Shown here: one piece after another, positions 25,701-37,218 of the stretch
How the letters are laid out: every line of letters begins with the position of its first letter
Position numbering within the stretch: the first letter of the stretch is position 1
Source: Tetrahymena thermophila SB210
Taxonomy: Eukaryota; Ciliophora; Oligohymenophorea; Hymenostomatida; Tetrahymenidae
NCBI RefSeq assembly: GCF_000189635.1
Contig: NW_002476336.1
Span: 124,001-188,000, forward strand
Reading direction: 5' to 3'
DNA length: 64,000 nucleotides
Position numbers and translations under genes: made by a program
The notes under the pieces: model-generated
The model's input: the letters and a program-made list of their open reading frames with translations, nothing else
What the model was told of the DNA's origin: nothing
Database searches by the model: none

Positions 25701-28700
25701 AAACAATTGCCTTTTTACCCTCTAAAAATGCAGAAGGGCAATAAGCAAGGAATTATTTTAAAAATAAAACTTCTAAGTTACAAAAATAAGATAATTTAGA
25801 TTTAGATGTTTATAGCAATAACCCTGATTTTGAGGCTTTTTTAATTGATTTTAAATTGGTTAGATTTAGCTCTTCAGATTTTAAATCTTGCATCCTATAA
25901 ATTAATAAATTTTAAAAAATTCGAAAGTAAAAAGACATTCAATATGAGCTTTCTCTACTCAGAGAGGAAGTAGATAAACTGCTATCGAATCAAGGTATTT
26001 TTAAATCTTAATTCTAACTTTAAATGTTTTTCAAATTAATATTAAATCTAACTTAATTAAAACATCAAATTTCAAAATTTTATTTTTAAAAATAGGTTTT
26101 TAATAAGAATTTAATTCTGAAGCTTATGAATAGTGCTTTAATAAATCTTTCAGAGAGTAGTCTAAATAAGAAAATTTGCAGACTTTTACAAAACACACAA
26201 ATTAAATTTTGAGTTCTGAAAGGCTTTTTAGTAATTGTTTATTATCTCCTAACAGTACAGCAATAAATGATACCAAGAGATCAATGAGTTAAACATCAAA
26301 TGTTGATTATTTTTTATCAGCAAATTTTAAAAAGACGCAATTTCTTAAATAATAATCTGACAAGAGTTAAGATGATGCAACTCTTTCAACATAGCGTATA
26401 GAGTTACAGCCAAACAGCATAATTTAAATACCATAGTCTAAAATTTCATAAACATCAAAACACGTCAACAGTATTAATTAACTTCTAGGATTTGAAGAAC
26501 CAACACTAAAGCAAGATATTTTCAATTAGAAGATAGAGGAAAAAGATGTTAATGATGAAAGCAGTGGGTTTAATTTGGAAATAAAAAATGTTTAAAGTAT
26601 TAGATAGAAAAAGGCTACTTTAGAAACTCAAAGCTTTGCAAAGGATTTTAACAATTCTTTTTAATTGGGTCATTTGACAGCTCGAGATCATTTAAATTAA
26701 AATAATTCAATATTAACAAACCCAAACTAAAAAAGCATCCATCCTTTTAATAATGAAAATATTTACATAGAATATGCAGATATAAAAAGCTCCCCAGCAA
26801 TAGCTTAAACTTAAATTTAAGAAATGATGCAAGAATCAGATGATTAGCAAAACTAACAAAAAAGACATAACTATCTAAAATAAACTACCTAAGGTGGAGA
26901 TACTACGGGAAGAAATTATAAATAATAATAATCTGGTTAGCAAATAGATTATGTTAGTAGTGATAATGGTAATTCTAGTTTCTAAGCATCTAAAATAAAA
27001 AATAGTACTAAAATAAGAGCTGCTTAATCATCAATATAAAGTTCTTAGAGCAGCACTTAAGAGGCACTAAAGACTGTTGAAAAGAAGATAATGTCAATAA
27101 AAACAAGTTTCGGTTTATAAATTCTTAACTTGTTTGGAAGTTTATCAGTTCTCTTGATTGTTAGTATGATCATTATATAGTATATTTCTATTTAGAATGC
27201 TTTTAGTAAGGCTATTACTGATTATTAATTCGTTTAGTGGCCTATGGAAACATCCTCAGAAACAACTTTGATAAAGTATAGCATACAAATGATCTTGATT
27301 TTTTAACAATAACTCTTTCCTAATTTTAATTCTCAATGGATAAGCCTTGAGAAAGATAATATGTAGCAAATAAAATAGCTTTCAGTATCAACATATAATT
27401 TGTTTAGAAGCTAAATGGACAGTAATTATGATTATTCGCCTTATTTTTTATAAATAACAAAAGATAGAATTACTTTTATCAATATGTAAGATTATTACTC
27501 TTTTCCAATAAAGTAATATAATATTACTACTGGTAAATCAACGTTTATTCAACAATACATGTCAGCACATAATAGCTATTACTAATTCCCAGATGATTAT
27601 ACAAACTAAGCAGCTATTATTACAGATAACTACAATCTATACAAGAATTTAATGGATGATTTGAATGTGATAATTATTGATAGTTCAACAAAATCTTTAG
27701 ATTCTATTTAATAAAATGTTTAATTACTAATGATTTTGAGTATAACTCTTTCATTTTCTATGGTTTTTCTAATTATACCTATAAATGCATATATTTAGAC
27801 GTAAAGAGAAGAAGTTTTAAGACTATTCTCAACGATATCCTATACAAATATTATGAAAATAGCTTCTCCAAGTTTGATTTTTTTGTAAAGTATGACTTAG
27901 ACTACATTTAGTAAGGGTATTAATTCTAAAAATGTCTAAAATAAGAGGCAAGATAGCATCAAAAGATAAAGTTAATCATAAGTAAGAAATACTGCTTAGT
28001 TAAATAAAAAAAGAAATGAATTCTTAATAAACTAAACAGCTAAAGAAATTATTTGTAGAAATCTGGAAATATCATAAAAAAAAAAAAATACTTCTCTAAC
28101 TAATAGTCTACCAAAAGTAACTTTAAAAATCTGCTTGGGTTTGTGTGTACTATTTGTTATTATAATTACTATACCAATTATCAATTAGATACTAGCTTAG
28201 AATTTTAAGGATGAGCAAAAGGTCACTATTAATTTTATACGTAAAATTTTTAATTTATATATTTATATTTCTTTTACTAAAAATATTTTTTAAATCAAAA
28301 ATTAATTTATAGATTCACTCTTTAATTTGAAGAATTCTTTATGTGAGTCTATATACTTTACCTATGCAACTATATACTCTAATTTTAAATTGTAGCAGGG
28401 AGCACTTTACAACTCTTAAGTCTTTGAATAAATGGCTCCTTAAATATTGAATCTAGCTGAGAATAATTTACAGGATTTCAGCGCTAAAGTTTCTGACTCA
28501 TAACAATAAACTAGATATGGGTAGATAGATTATGAAAAGTTTTTTTATCCTGTTTTGCAGTAAGATATTTGCCAAACTTTAAAAGCTAATCCAAATTTTT
28601 CATAAAACACCAAATATAATATTAATTTAAGCATATGTGATCAATAATAAAACTTTATACTCAAAAAAGGGTTACAAACTGCTTCTAAATATTATATTAC

Positions 28701-29079
28701 TTAGCTTAATTCTGCTTTCTAAACATCTGTATCTGCAGACTAAGCTAATTATTACAAAATAATGTAATCATGGCAAACTGATTTCGATATTAAAAATTTT
28801 GATTCATTTTTCAAATTTATGACATCAGTCATTAATAGTCTTTCAGATTTCATAACTCAAAAAGGTAATAGTTATATAAATCAAATGCAGTTAACAGAAA
28901 TAATATTAACAGTACTACAAATCAGTATTTTAGTAATTGTTTATTATTTCGGATGGATAACATTTTATTATAGAACTTAATTTGAAATGAATCAAACAAG
29001 AAGACTCCTTAGTCTTATTGATATATAAATTATTATGGATAATTCATACATGCTTTCTTATCTTAATAAAATAAAATGA
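22772..29079 (+). CDS. PAS-C: multipass membrane protein with PAS domain (tandem paralogue 3)
   Basis: Model: exons 22772-23231, 23576-24183, 24401-25994, 26096-28240 and 28313-29079, giving 1857 aa. The start MIIKEYYINQFYITFHS parallels PAS-D closely. Landmarks are LHDFDY after intron 1, DHIIYC...CFC before intron 2, a PAS-type domain at about 617-725 (IYGFKNP, IIPNSIHTLH) and a long Ser/Gln/Asn-rich linker. The motif KKIMSIKTSFGLQILNLFG precedes the next membrane helix. The last extracytoplasmic domain carries DICQTL and ILKKGLQ, and the tail LLSLIDIQIIMDNSYMLSYL ends on TGA. An in-frame TGA near 23297 lies in intron 1 and is not a lesion. The acceptor of exon 3 (24401) is the least certain junction. 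Function is unknown. The PAS domain suggests sensing, by inference. Confidence 0.8.
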
Positions 29080-30518
29080 TTGATTTGACTTTCTGTTTGC
29101 TTTTATTCTTGTTTCTTATTCTTTCCCTTTATATATATTTATTAAAAAATTAACTTAAAAAAATTTTAAAAATAGAATTTTAATGTTATTTTTCTTCATT
29201 CGTATTTGTATGTCTTGAAAAAAAATATGTGTAAATTAAATTATTGATCATTTTTCATCTGATAAATTCTTTCTTTGGTTATTTAGCAAAAATTAGCAAT
29301 AAAAAACAAAAATTTTTTCAAATTCCTACATTATCAAAAGTAATTAATTTTATTTTTTTTTAAAGTTCAAATCTTTAATACTTTTAAGTAATTAGTTCTA
29401 ATTAATTAATTAATAATCCACTATGAAATTAGATCCTTAATTAATTTACTAAAATTAGATTCTCAATTTGATAAGAAATATTACATATATTTTTTACTTT
29501 TTTACTTTTTTACTTCAGTAATCAAAATTTATTTAAATCATAATATTAAAAGTAAAATAAAGTAAAGAATAGGAGTAAATTAAATAAGGTGATTGTATTA
29601 CAGCTGTTTGTAAATGAATTTTTAATAAATTAGGTTTTTTTAAAAATATTTTTAAGAACTTTTTTTAGTTTCAATAATCAATTTTCATAATTTTTTGATT
29701 AAAAATATTGTCAACTTTTTAATGTTAAAACATTAAGAAAGAAAATTGTCTAAATTAAATATATTCAAACCCATGCATGTTAAAAATTTAAGAGGAATAG
29801 CTTACTATTACCAAAAAATAATTAATTATTGTATTATTTTGAAAGTTTATTAAGAAAATAGTCTTATTAATTTAAATTATATTTTAAAAATTCTTTTTCT
29901 TCAAAATTAAATATTTATTAGATGTAAGTTATCAAATTTGAAAGTATTTTTCCTATTTACTTTTTTCCGATTTTTTTCGTTTAAGTAAGTTTTAGGTTAG
30001 ATCTTTCAATTTAGTAATTAACCATAAATCAAAAATATAAACTAAAAAGGGGATATTTTGTTTTACCAAATAAAACCAGACAAATTATTAAGAAATATCT
30101 AATTCGTTTAAATCCTGTTTTTTAATAAATTGAAATAGACTTGTTATTTTATTTTTAATATTAGCGATCCACTTTAAACGTATTTTTGGTTTTATAAAAA
30201 TCGCTAAACAACATAGTTATATGGATAACCTTATAAATTTTTTCTGTTCAATTGAATTTATAAACAAAATAGGTAAATTAAAGATAATAAAAATTTGCGT
30301 ATATATAAATAAGTCAACCATTCAATTTTGAGGATAAAAAATAATATATCTTAAATTATTGCTATAAAAAATTGTAAATTAAGAAAAAATAAAAGAAAAG
30401 ACTAAACGATATAATTAATATTTTTTAATTTAATTTAAACAAAAAGAATAAACAAAAAAAAAAAAAGTTAGATTATTATAATTTATTTAAGAAGGATAGG
30501 CTTTTATTAAGACTTAAA
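29080..30518. other. Intergenic spacer between PAS-C and PAS-D
   Basis: AT-rich spacer of about 1.4 kb between two same-strand paralogues. I see no gene. Short poly-T/ACT tracts occur near 29490-29515. Confidence 0.55.
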
Positions 30519-33500
30519 ATGAATAAATTAAAGGAGTATTATTGTAATCAGTTTTTTATTACATTTCACTCCTTTTAAAGGTAGTATGCCTTAGGGATTA
30601 TTTTACTCACAGTAGAGATAGGGTACTACTTTTATTTTTTAATAACACAGCAGACCTCTAAGTTCATAGAAAAGTAGGGTTTTAAAAGCTTTGATGGAAT
30701 TGCAAGTTCTTTAGATGTAAGTGATGAACATAAAAAAAGATACAGTCAAAATTTATTTTTTGCATTTCTAAGTATTAACATGTGCATTTTATTGATGATA
30801 ATTACTGATGTCATTTACTATATTTGGAGCACTATTTAAAGAAGCCCTTATGAATAAAGAGATAATCAAATATCTATAATTTAAAATATTTTAAGCTTTT
30901 TCCTAAAGATTTACTCCTACTTGATCTATGCACCTTCTGTGTTATTTAGTCTCTATGATGTAGACTGGGTGAAAATATTAAATATAGTAATATCCATTAT
31001 GATTGGTAATACATTATTGCAAATTCTCTTAATTAAATTTTAATTCGTATCAGTAAATTTTTATAACATAAATTGCTTCATAAAGTAGTTTTTGAACAAT
31101 GAAATAATTTACGTCAGAATAATTACACAATAAACAAAGAGTATATTACATTTGATTGTAATTAAAAAATACATAATGAATGCCAAAAATTCTTGAGATT
31201 TTTCAACTAAATACTTGAAAATACTTTGATTAAAAATGAAATAAATAATGTATTTTTTCATAACAAATCTGATGAAATCTATTAATCAAAATAAAGAAAT
31301 TCAAGTATTTAGTCTTTTTATTTTACAGATAATAAAATACTTCATAAGAAAGATTCAAGTATTCATCTATCAAATAATTTATTTTCTTAAAATTAGTTAA
31401 TTTAAATGGAAAATAGTTTGATAAATTTTATTCAATCCTATTTTAAATCTTTAGTTTAATTTTTCTTTTCTTACTTCCAATTTATAATACTTAGGAGTTT
31501 TGGCAGATATACATGATTTTGATTACAATCTTAATTAAAGTATTTCTATTGATGCATTATCTTAATACCCTTTAAATCTAATCTAAATCTCCAAAAGATT
31601 TTTACTTTCAATACTAATCTTCAATAGAGGATTATATAACTATGATATTAACTCTATTGTGTGTTTAGTCTGCTCAGGTTTTGGTATCATTTATTAGTCA
31701 TATTATAGGTAGTATCATGTTTACAACATTAGAGTTATATAGTATGTATTTATCATTTTATTAGCTGTATCTTCATTTTTCTGTCTGATTATCAAAACTA
31801 ATTTGACTTTGAGCATCAACATCCTACTTCTAGTAACTCTTCCTATTATTATAAAGATAGCCTCAGACATTTAAAAATAAATGTCGTCTTTTTACAACAG
31901 ATTCATTCAACTTCCTGATAAAATATAAAATAAAAATATTTAATCTTAAATTTACTACATATAAGATGCTATATCACAGCTAGATAAGTTTAATCACTTC
32001 GATTATTTTTAGAATCCTAATTCAATAATATTAGAATCAATTACTAATGATCATATAGAGTAATGTAAGTAGAAGCATTGCTTTTGCTAAGAGATCGTAA
32101 TTAAAATTTCTAAATAATTCTCTAAGATTTAAATTTTTGCTGACTTAATATTTAAATTAGCAAAAAAAAAAATACTTAAGATATTTTTTTAAAATCAAAA
32201 GGTAAAAGGCAATAAAGAAAAGAAATAGTAAAAGCGAAGAGACCACCTGATTTTACACATAGATACTCTTTTTAGAGAAATTTTGAGGACTTGTAACAAT
32301 CTAAATAAAGTCCACTTTTATTATATTAACTTTTTAGTTGAGTAAGTAAAGTCAAAAGCGCATACTCTTTTTTAGATTTAAAGATTAAAGCATGAATTCC
32401 CCAAAACTTCTATTCTATTTTAAATTTATTATTAGTACTTAACTCACAAAATTAACAAGTCTTTCAAGATAGAAAATAACACCTTTTTGGGAGATATTGT
32501 AGGCCTTATTTTTGAGGAACACTTGCGAATTGCTTCTTAAATATATGAATCTTCTTTATATTAGAAATTAGACCTCCTTAGTATGCTAAATAACGACCAT
32601 ATTAGTACGTATTAGGTCTAAGAGTGTTGTTAAAAATTGTATAATTCAAGAAACCAACTAAAATAGAAGATCACTTTTTTAAGTAAGCTTAATCCAAATA
32701 ATCTATAACTGAATATAATTAAAAATGGGTTTAATCAAAATTTCTGTTTCGTCCTCAGCAACAATCAAATACACTTCTAATAATAAATTAACTAAATGTA
32801 ACATAAGAAAATTATAAATGGCACAGTCATAGCCTCTTCTTAGAGACATAATTTATTCGAAAGCGACTCATGCGTACTATTTCTTAGCGCTTAAATGTCA
32901 TCGCTTGGAAATATACTTAAAGCATAAAAATCATTTGAATAGATGTTTGGTTTTCCTAATTATATAGGTAGAAATATCCACAGCATCATACCTAATTCTA
33001 TGATTTAAGAGCACCAGTAGTAGATTAAGTAATATTTATATGGTTCTGAAAAAAAATATGCTAGTACAACTACAGTTTCTTGCGCTCTGGCTAAAAATTA
33101 AGAGAATTTTGCAGTTCCTGTAAATGTAAAAGCTACAATTGATCATGTAAGTGCCTTTGATTAAATAGGTTTTGTATGCACAATTTCCCTTAATTATGAC
33201 ATAAGTAATTGCATGTTAATTTAAAAAGATACTTACAGTCTTTAAATAGTGTCTAAATAATTTTATCATACTTTTCTTAAAAAAACATTTGATCTTGACG
33301 AAATTCCTTAAATTAATGCCTCTAAAATTTTCCCATAGATACCTACACTTGTTCAAAACGTTGATACATAATAAATTTAGATTAAAGATACACTGATGAT
33401 TTTGCCTTCGTTTTCAAATTCTAGCCTCCAGCAATTAGAAAACAATAACTCTTCAAAAGAATATTTTAAATCATCATCACTGACAGATAAAATATTGAAG

Positions 33501-36500
33501 TGGTCAGAATAGGAAATCCATTCAAATAATAAAAATTTTAATTATTATCATGTTTTTTTAGAAATTTAATACACTAAAAATAATGATTTCCCATGCTTTA
33601 TAATATCAGTTAAAAATAGTTAAAAAATATGTAACATGTATGAAATCTAGCCACTTATTTAGTAACTCCAAGCAGAGTATACGAAATTTAACTATTAAAC
33701 CTCTAACTTTGGTAAAAAAGAAAATATTTTTTTTTCAAACTTGTCATTAAATTAACTATTATAAAAATATAGAAATTGAAAGCCTCAATAATATATAGTA
33801 GCAGTCAACGAGAATAGGATATTCTGAATTATTTTAATTTAATGAAAATAATTCCGTTCATGCTCTCTACTAATAGAAAAATTCTATTTCAAATGTTTAG
33901 AATTAAGTAAAAACTTTTAAAAATTAGAAAACTCTCTTCTAAGATGTAAATAGCAGTAAGGTAGAAGAGATTATTTCATCTAGACTTGAATAGAAAGATA
34001 GCCCGTTTTTAAATATTTCTAAAAAGACTCATGTTAGCTTAATACAATCTCCTTAAAATACAAATTAAGAACTTTCGCATCTTATTTATCAGGATATTCC
34101 TAGTACTTACAGATAAAACGACAGAGAGTTTGGTTAAATTTCTACAAGATAAAATTTAGATGCATCCAAAGCTTTTACTCCAAAATATTTTGATGAGGAT
34201 TTACTTCAAAGAAGTGAAAGAAAACAAATTAAATAACTGCCTGAAAAATTTTGGAAAAGTCCCAGCTTAGCAACCAAAACTAGTGAAAAGACACTTAATA
34301 AATAAAATAGACTATCTAGAGATATTATAAAAAGATTGTAAGCTTTTCAGGAAGGTAAGCTTAATGAGAGTACAAGCAAAAAGAAAGATTTAGAGAATAC
34401 ATAAATACCACAAACTCCTAATATTCATAGTGATTTAAATTCTATTTCTAATAACATGGGCTAAACTATATTGAAAAATAGTATTACTAGTTTTCATCAT
34501 AATAATATGATGACATTAGAAAATTAAAAAAGTTTCTAAAACATTCAAAAAATGATAGATTTAAATCAATTTTCAAGCTAATAAGTTGATTAATAAGAAT
34601 TTTATGATCAAGTTTTATCTGAAAAATAGTAAAATTAAGGCAGTAGTCCTAAAGTTAGATTTTAAGACAATTAGTCTAATAATAGCAACCAAGCAGATAA
34701 TGGAATAAAAAAAAACTATTAACAATCTTCATTAGTTAGTAGTTCAAATTCAACTAAAGAAGCATTGAAATAGGTGGAGAGAAAAATCATGACCACTCAA
34801 AACAGTTTAGGCTTAAGGCTGCTAAATTTATTTGGCTTAGTTTCAGTTATTTCCATTTCTTTAGCCATAATTCTACAAGGCCTGTAAATAACACTAGCGT
34901 TTGACAGAGCCTAAGTAGATTTTAATTTTGTCTCATGGCCTATGGATATCGCGTCATCGATGTCATAAATATAAATATATATAACCTAATATTACATGGT
35001 ACTATTTTAATTAATTCCAGGTTTAACCAAAAGGTGGACTACGGTAAAATCTGAGTGCATGGGTAACATTAAAATTTTAAATGATGAATGGACTAATCTT
35101 TGGATTGCATAAATTGACAGCTCGTAACAATATACTCCCTATTTTCATGATACTATCAATAGAGAAATAAATTGGTCAGTTAACACAGATGTTAAATCTA
35201 AAAAGGATTAATTATTCAAATTGTCAAGCTCAGAGTTCTATTTCGTACAAAATTATTTGACTGCTTACAAATCCTATCCACTATTACAATCTGATAGTTA
35301 TAATCAATAAGCAATTTTAATTAATAATTATCAACAATATTTTGAACAAGCTAATTATGTAAAAGAAGATATACAAAACACTTCTATAACCTCTCTTAAA
35401 TCTATTACTTCTAATGCTGCTCTTCTAATGTATCTTTGCATTTCGCTCTCTTTATGCATGCTTATTTTCATTTTTCCAATTTATGCTTATTTACAGTTCT
35501 AAAATGAGTAAATTTATAGACTAATGTCTACTTTAAATGCAAATTGCATAATATAAATGTCTAAACAAGCAGTCTCTAGTCTTAGTAACTTCCAGTTCGC
35601 CCTTTAGTAATACAAAGACATATAAAAGTTAACTGGCTCTGTTTCACAAAAATAAAACAAAGCTAAAGGTTCTGAAAAAGATATTAAGATTCAGAAATAA
35701 TTACCAACCTTTACAGACAACTAAAAATAGCTTATATTAAAAAATTTAGAAAAGCCTAATAAGAAAAAAACTATTTCCACGTGTGAACCTTTAAAAAAAT
35801 TCTCATTTTGTATGCTATTATTGAGCATAATAGTATTTGCAGTAATTATCACTCTTCCTATTGTATCCTACTTCTTAATAAACAACTTTTAAGAAGAAGC
35901 AATATTAAACGTTTAAGTTTTAAGTAAATTTTATTTATTTTTTTTTTTAATCTTTAATGGTATTTAACTAATATACATCATTAAAATAGGTTCTCTTTAT
36001 GATTTAAAAAACTCTTTTTCGTACTCATACTATCTCACTTTAGGAAACATATACTACAGCCTTAATAGTCAGTAACTTTATAAAGGGTACTTTTTTGGTG
36101 AAAGAATACCATCCTTTTTCAAAGACAACTCAGAGAAATTAAGTAATGTACTTTAAATAGTTTCACAATCAAGTGCTCGCAAAAGATATGATGATTAAGA
36201 TTATTAAAAGTTTTTCTATTAAATACTTAAGGCAGATGTTTGTTCACCAATAAATAATTATCCTTAATTTGTAAACTAAAACTAATACAATCTAGATTTA
36301 AGCTAATGTTCTACTCTTCGAGGTGGAATATTAACAAAAGGATATTAAACTGCTGCAAAATTTTTCTTTGACAGCCTGTAATCTGTGAATGATTTAATTT
36401 CTTTAAATAAAAATAATGATTTAAAAAAGGTTTTAAGAGGTTGGGAATATTAGTTTGATATACCAAACTTTAATATTTATTTTAGAATGACAATTGATAT

Positions 36501-36756
36501 TTTATCAATATTAAAAGATTTTATGAAAGGTAAGGGAGACAAGTATTTATAATAAATGTAAACTACTGAAAAATTAGTTTCAGTATTTGAAATAGTCATA
36601 TTATTCCTTCTCTTCATATTTTGGTGGGTATTTTTCTACAGAAAAATGCAAATAGAAATGAATGAAAATAGAAGGTTTTTAAGTCTTCTTGACGTCTCAG
36701 TGGTTGTAGAAAACACCTATATGCTAACTTATCTAAGCAAAATAAAAATTTTATGA
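30519..36756 (+). CDS. PAS-D: multipass membrane protein with PAS domain (tandem paralogue 4)
   Basis: Model: exons 30519-31005, 31495-32096, 32202-33711, 33773-35923 and 35990-36756, giving 1838 aa. The N-terminal multi-helix region has ADIHDFDY after intron 1 and DHIEQC...CFC just before intron 2, here with one residue fewer between the cysteines than in A-C. A helical region precedes a PAS-type domain at about 586-695 (FEQMFGFPNYIG, IIPNSMIQEH). The linker is Ser/Asn/Gln-rich. KIMTTQNSLGLRLLNLFG introduces the C-terminal membrane part, whose last extracytoplasmic domain contains DVCSPI, SQCSTL and ILTKGYQ. The tail reads LLDVSVVVENTYMLTYLSKI. PAS-C and PAS-D look like the closest pair. Intron 1 (31006-31494) contains a long frame lacking TGA that resembles coding, so exon 2's acceptor deserves transcript support. 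Confidence 0.8.
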
Positions 36757-37218
36757 AACAAAATAAACTCTTTTATAAAAATAAAAATACTAAATAAATT
36801 ATTAACAAATATCTATTACTAAAACTATTTTTGTATAAATATGTATTGTTTATTAATTAAATTGTATAAATTTTATAAAAATTTCCACAAAAAATTTCAT
36901 TATTTTTATTTATTTATTTAACATAAAAACCTTTACAAATAATTTTAAAGTATTAAAATTAATGAATAAATAAACAGAATTTTTGTTTCTAGATGTTTAA
37001 TTAATTTTCTTTTTTTTTAATGAAGTATAATTAAGAATTGTGGCTATTTATTTTTACAAAAAATTTAAAAATAAAAAGAAAAAAATTAATTAAAGTATAA
37101 AAACAGTAGACTGTTTTAATTTATTCAATATATTACTTTAATAAATATTTTACTGCTTTATAAATTTGTTACATTTTTAAATATATTATTGATTTAAATC
37201 ACTTATTTATTGCTCTAT
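36757..37218. other. Convergent intergenic spacer
   Basis: Short AT-rich spacer between the 3' ends of PAS-D (+) and the Q/N/S-rich gene (-). I see nothing further in it. Confidence 0.6.
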
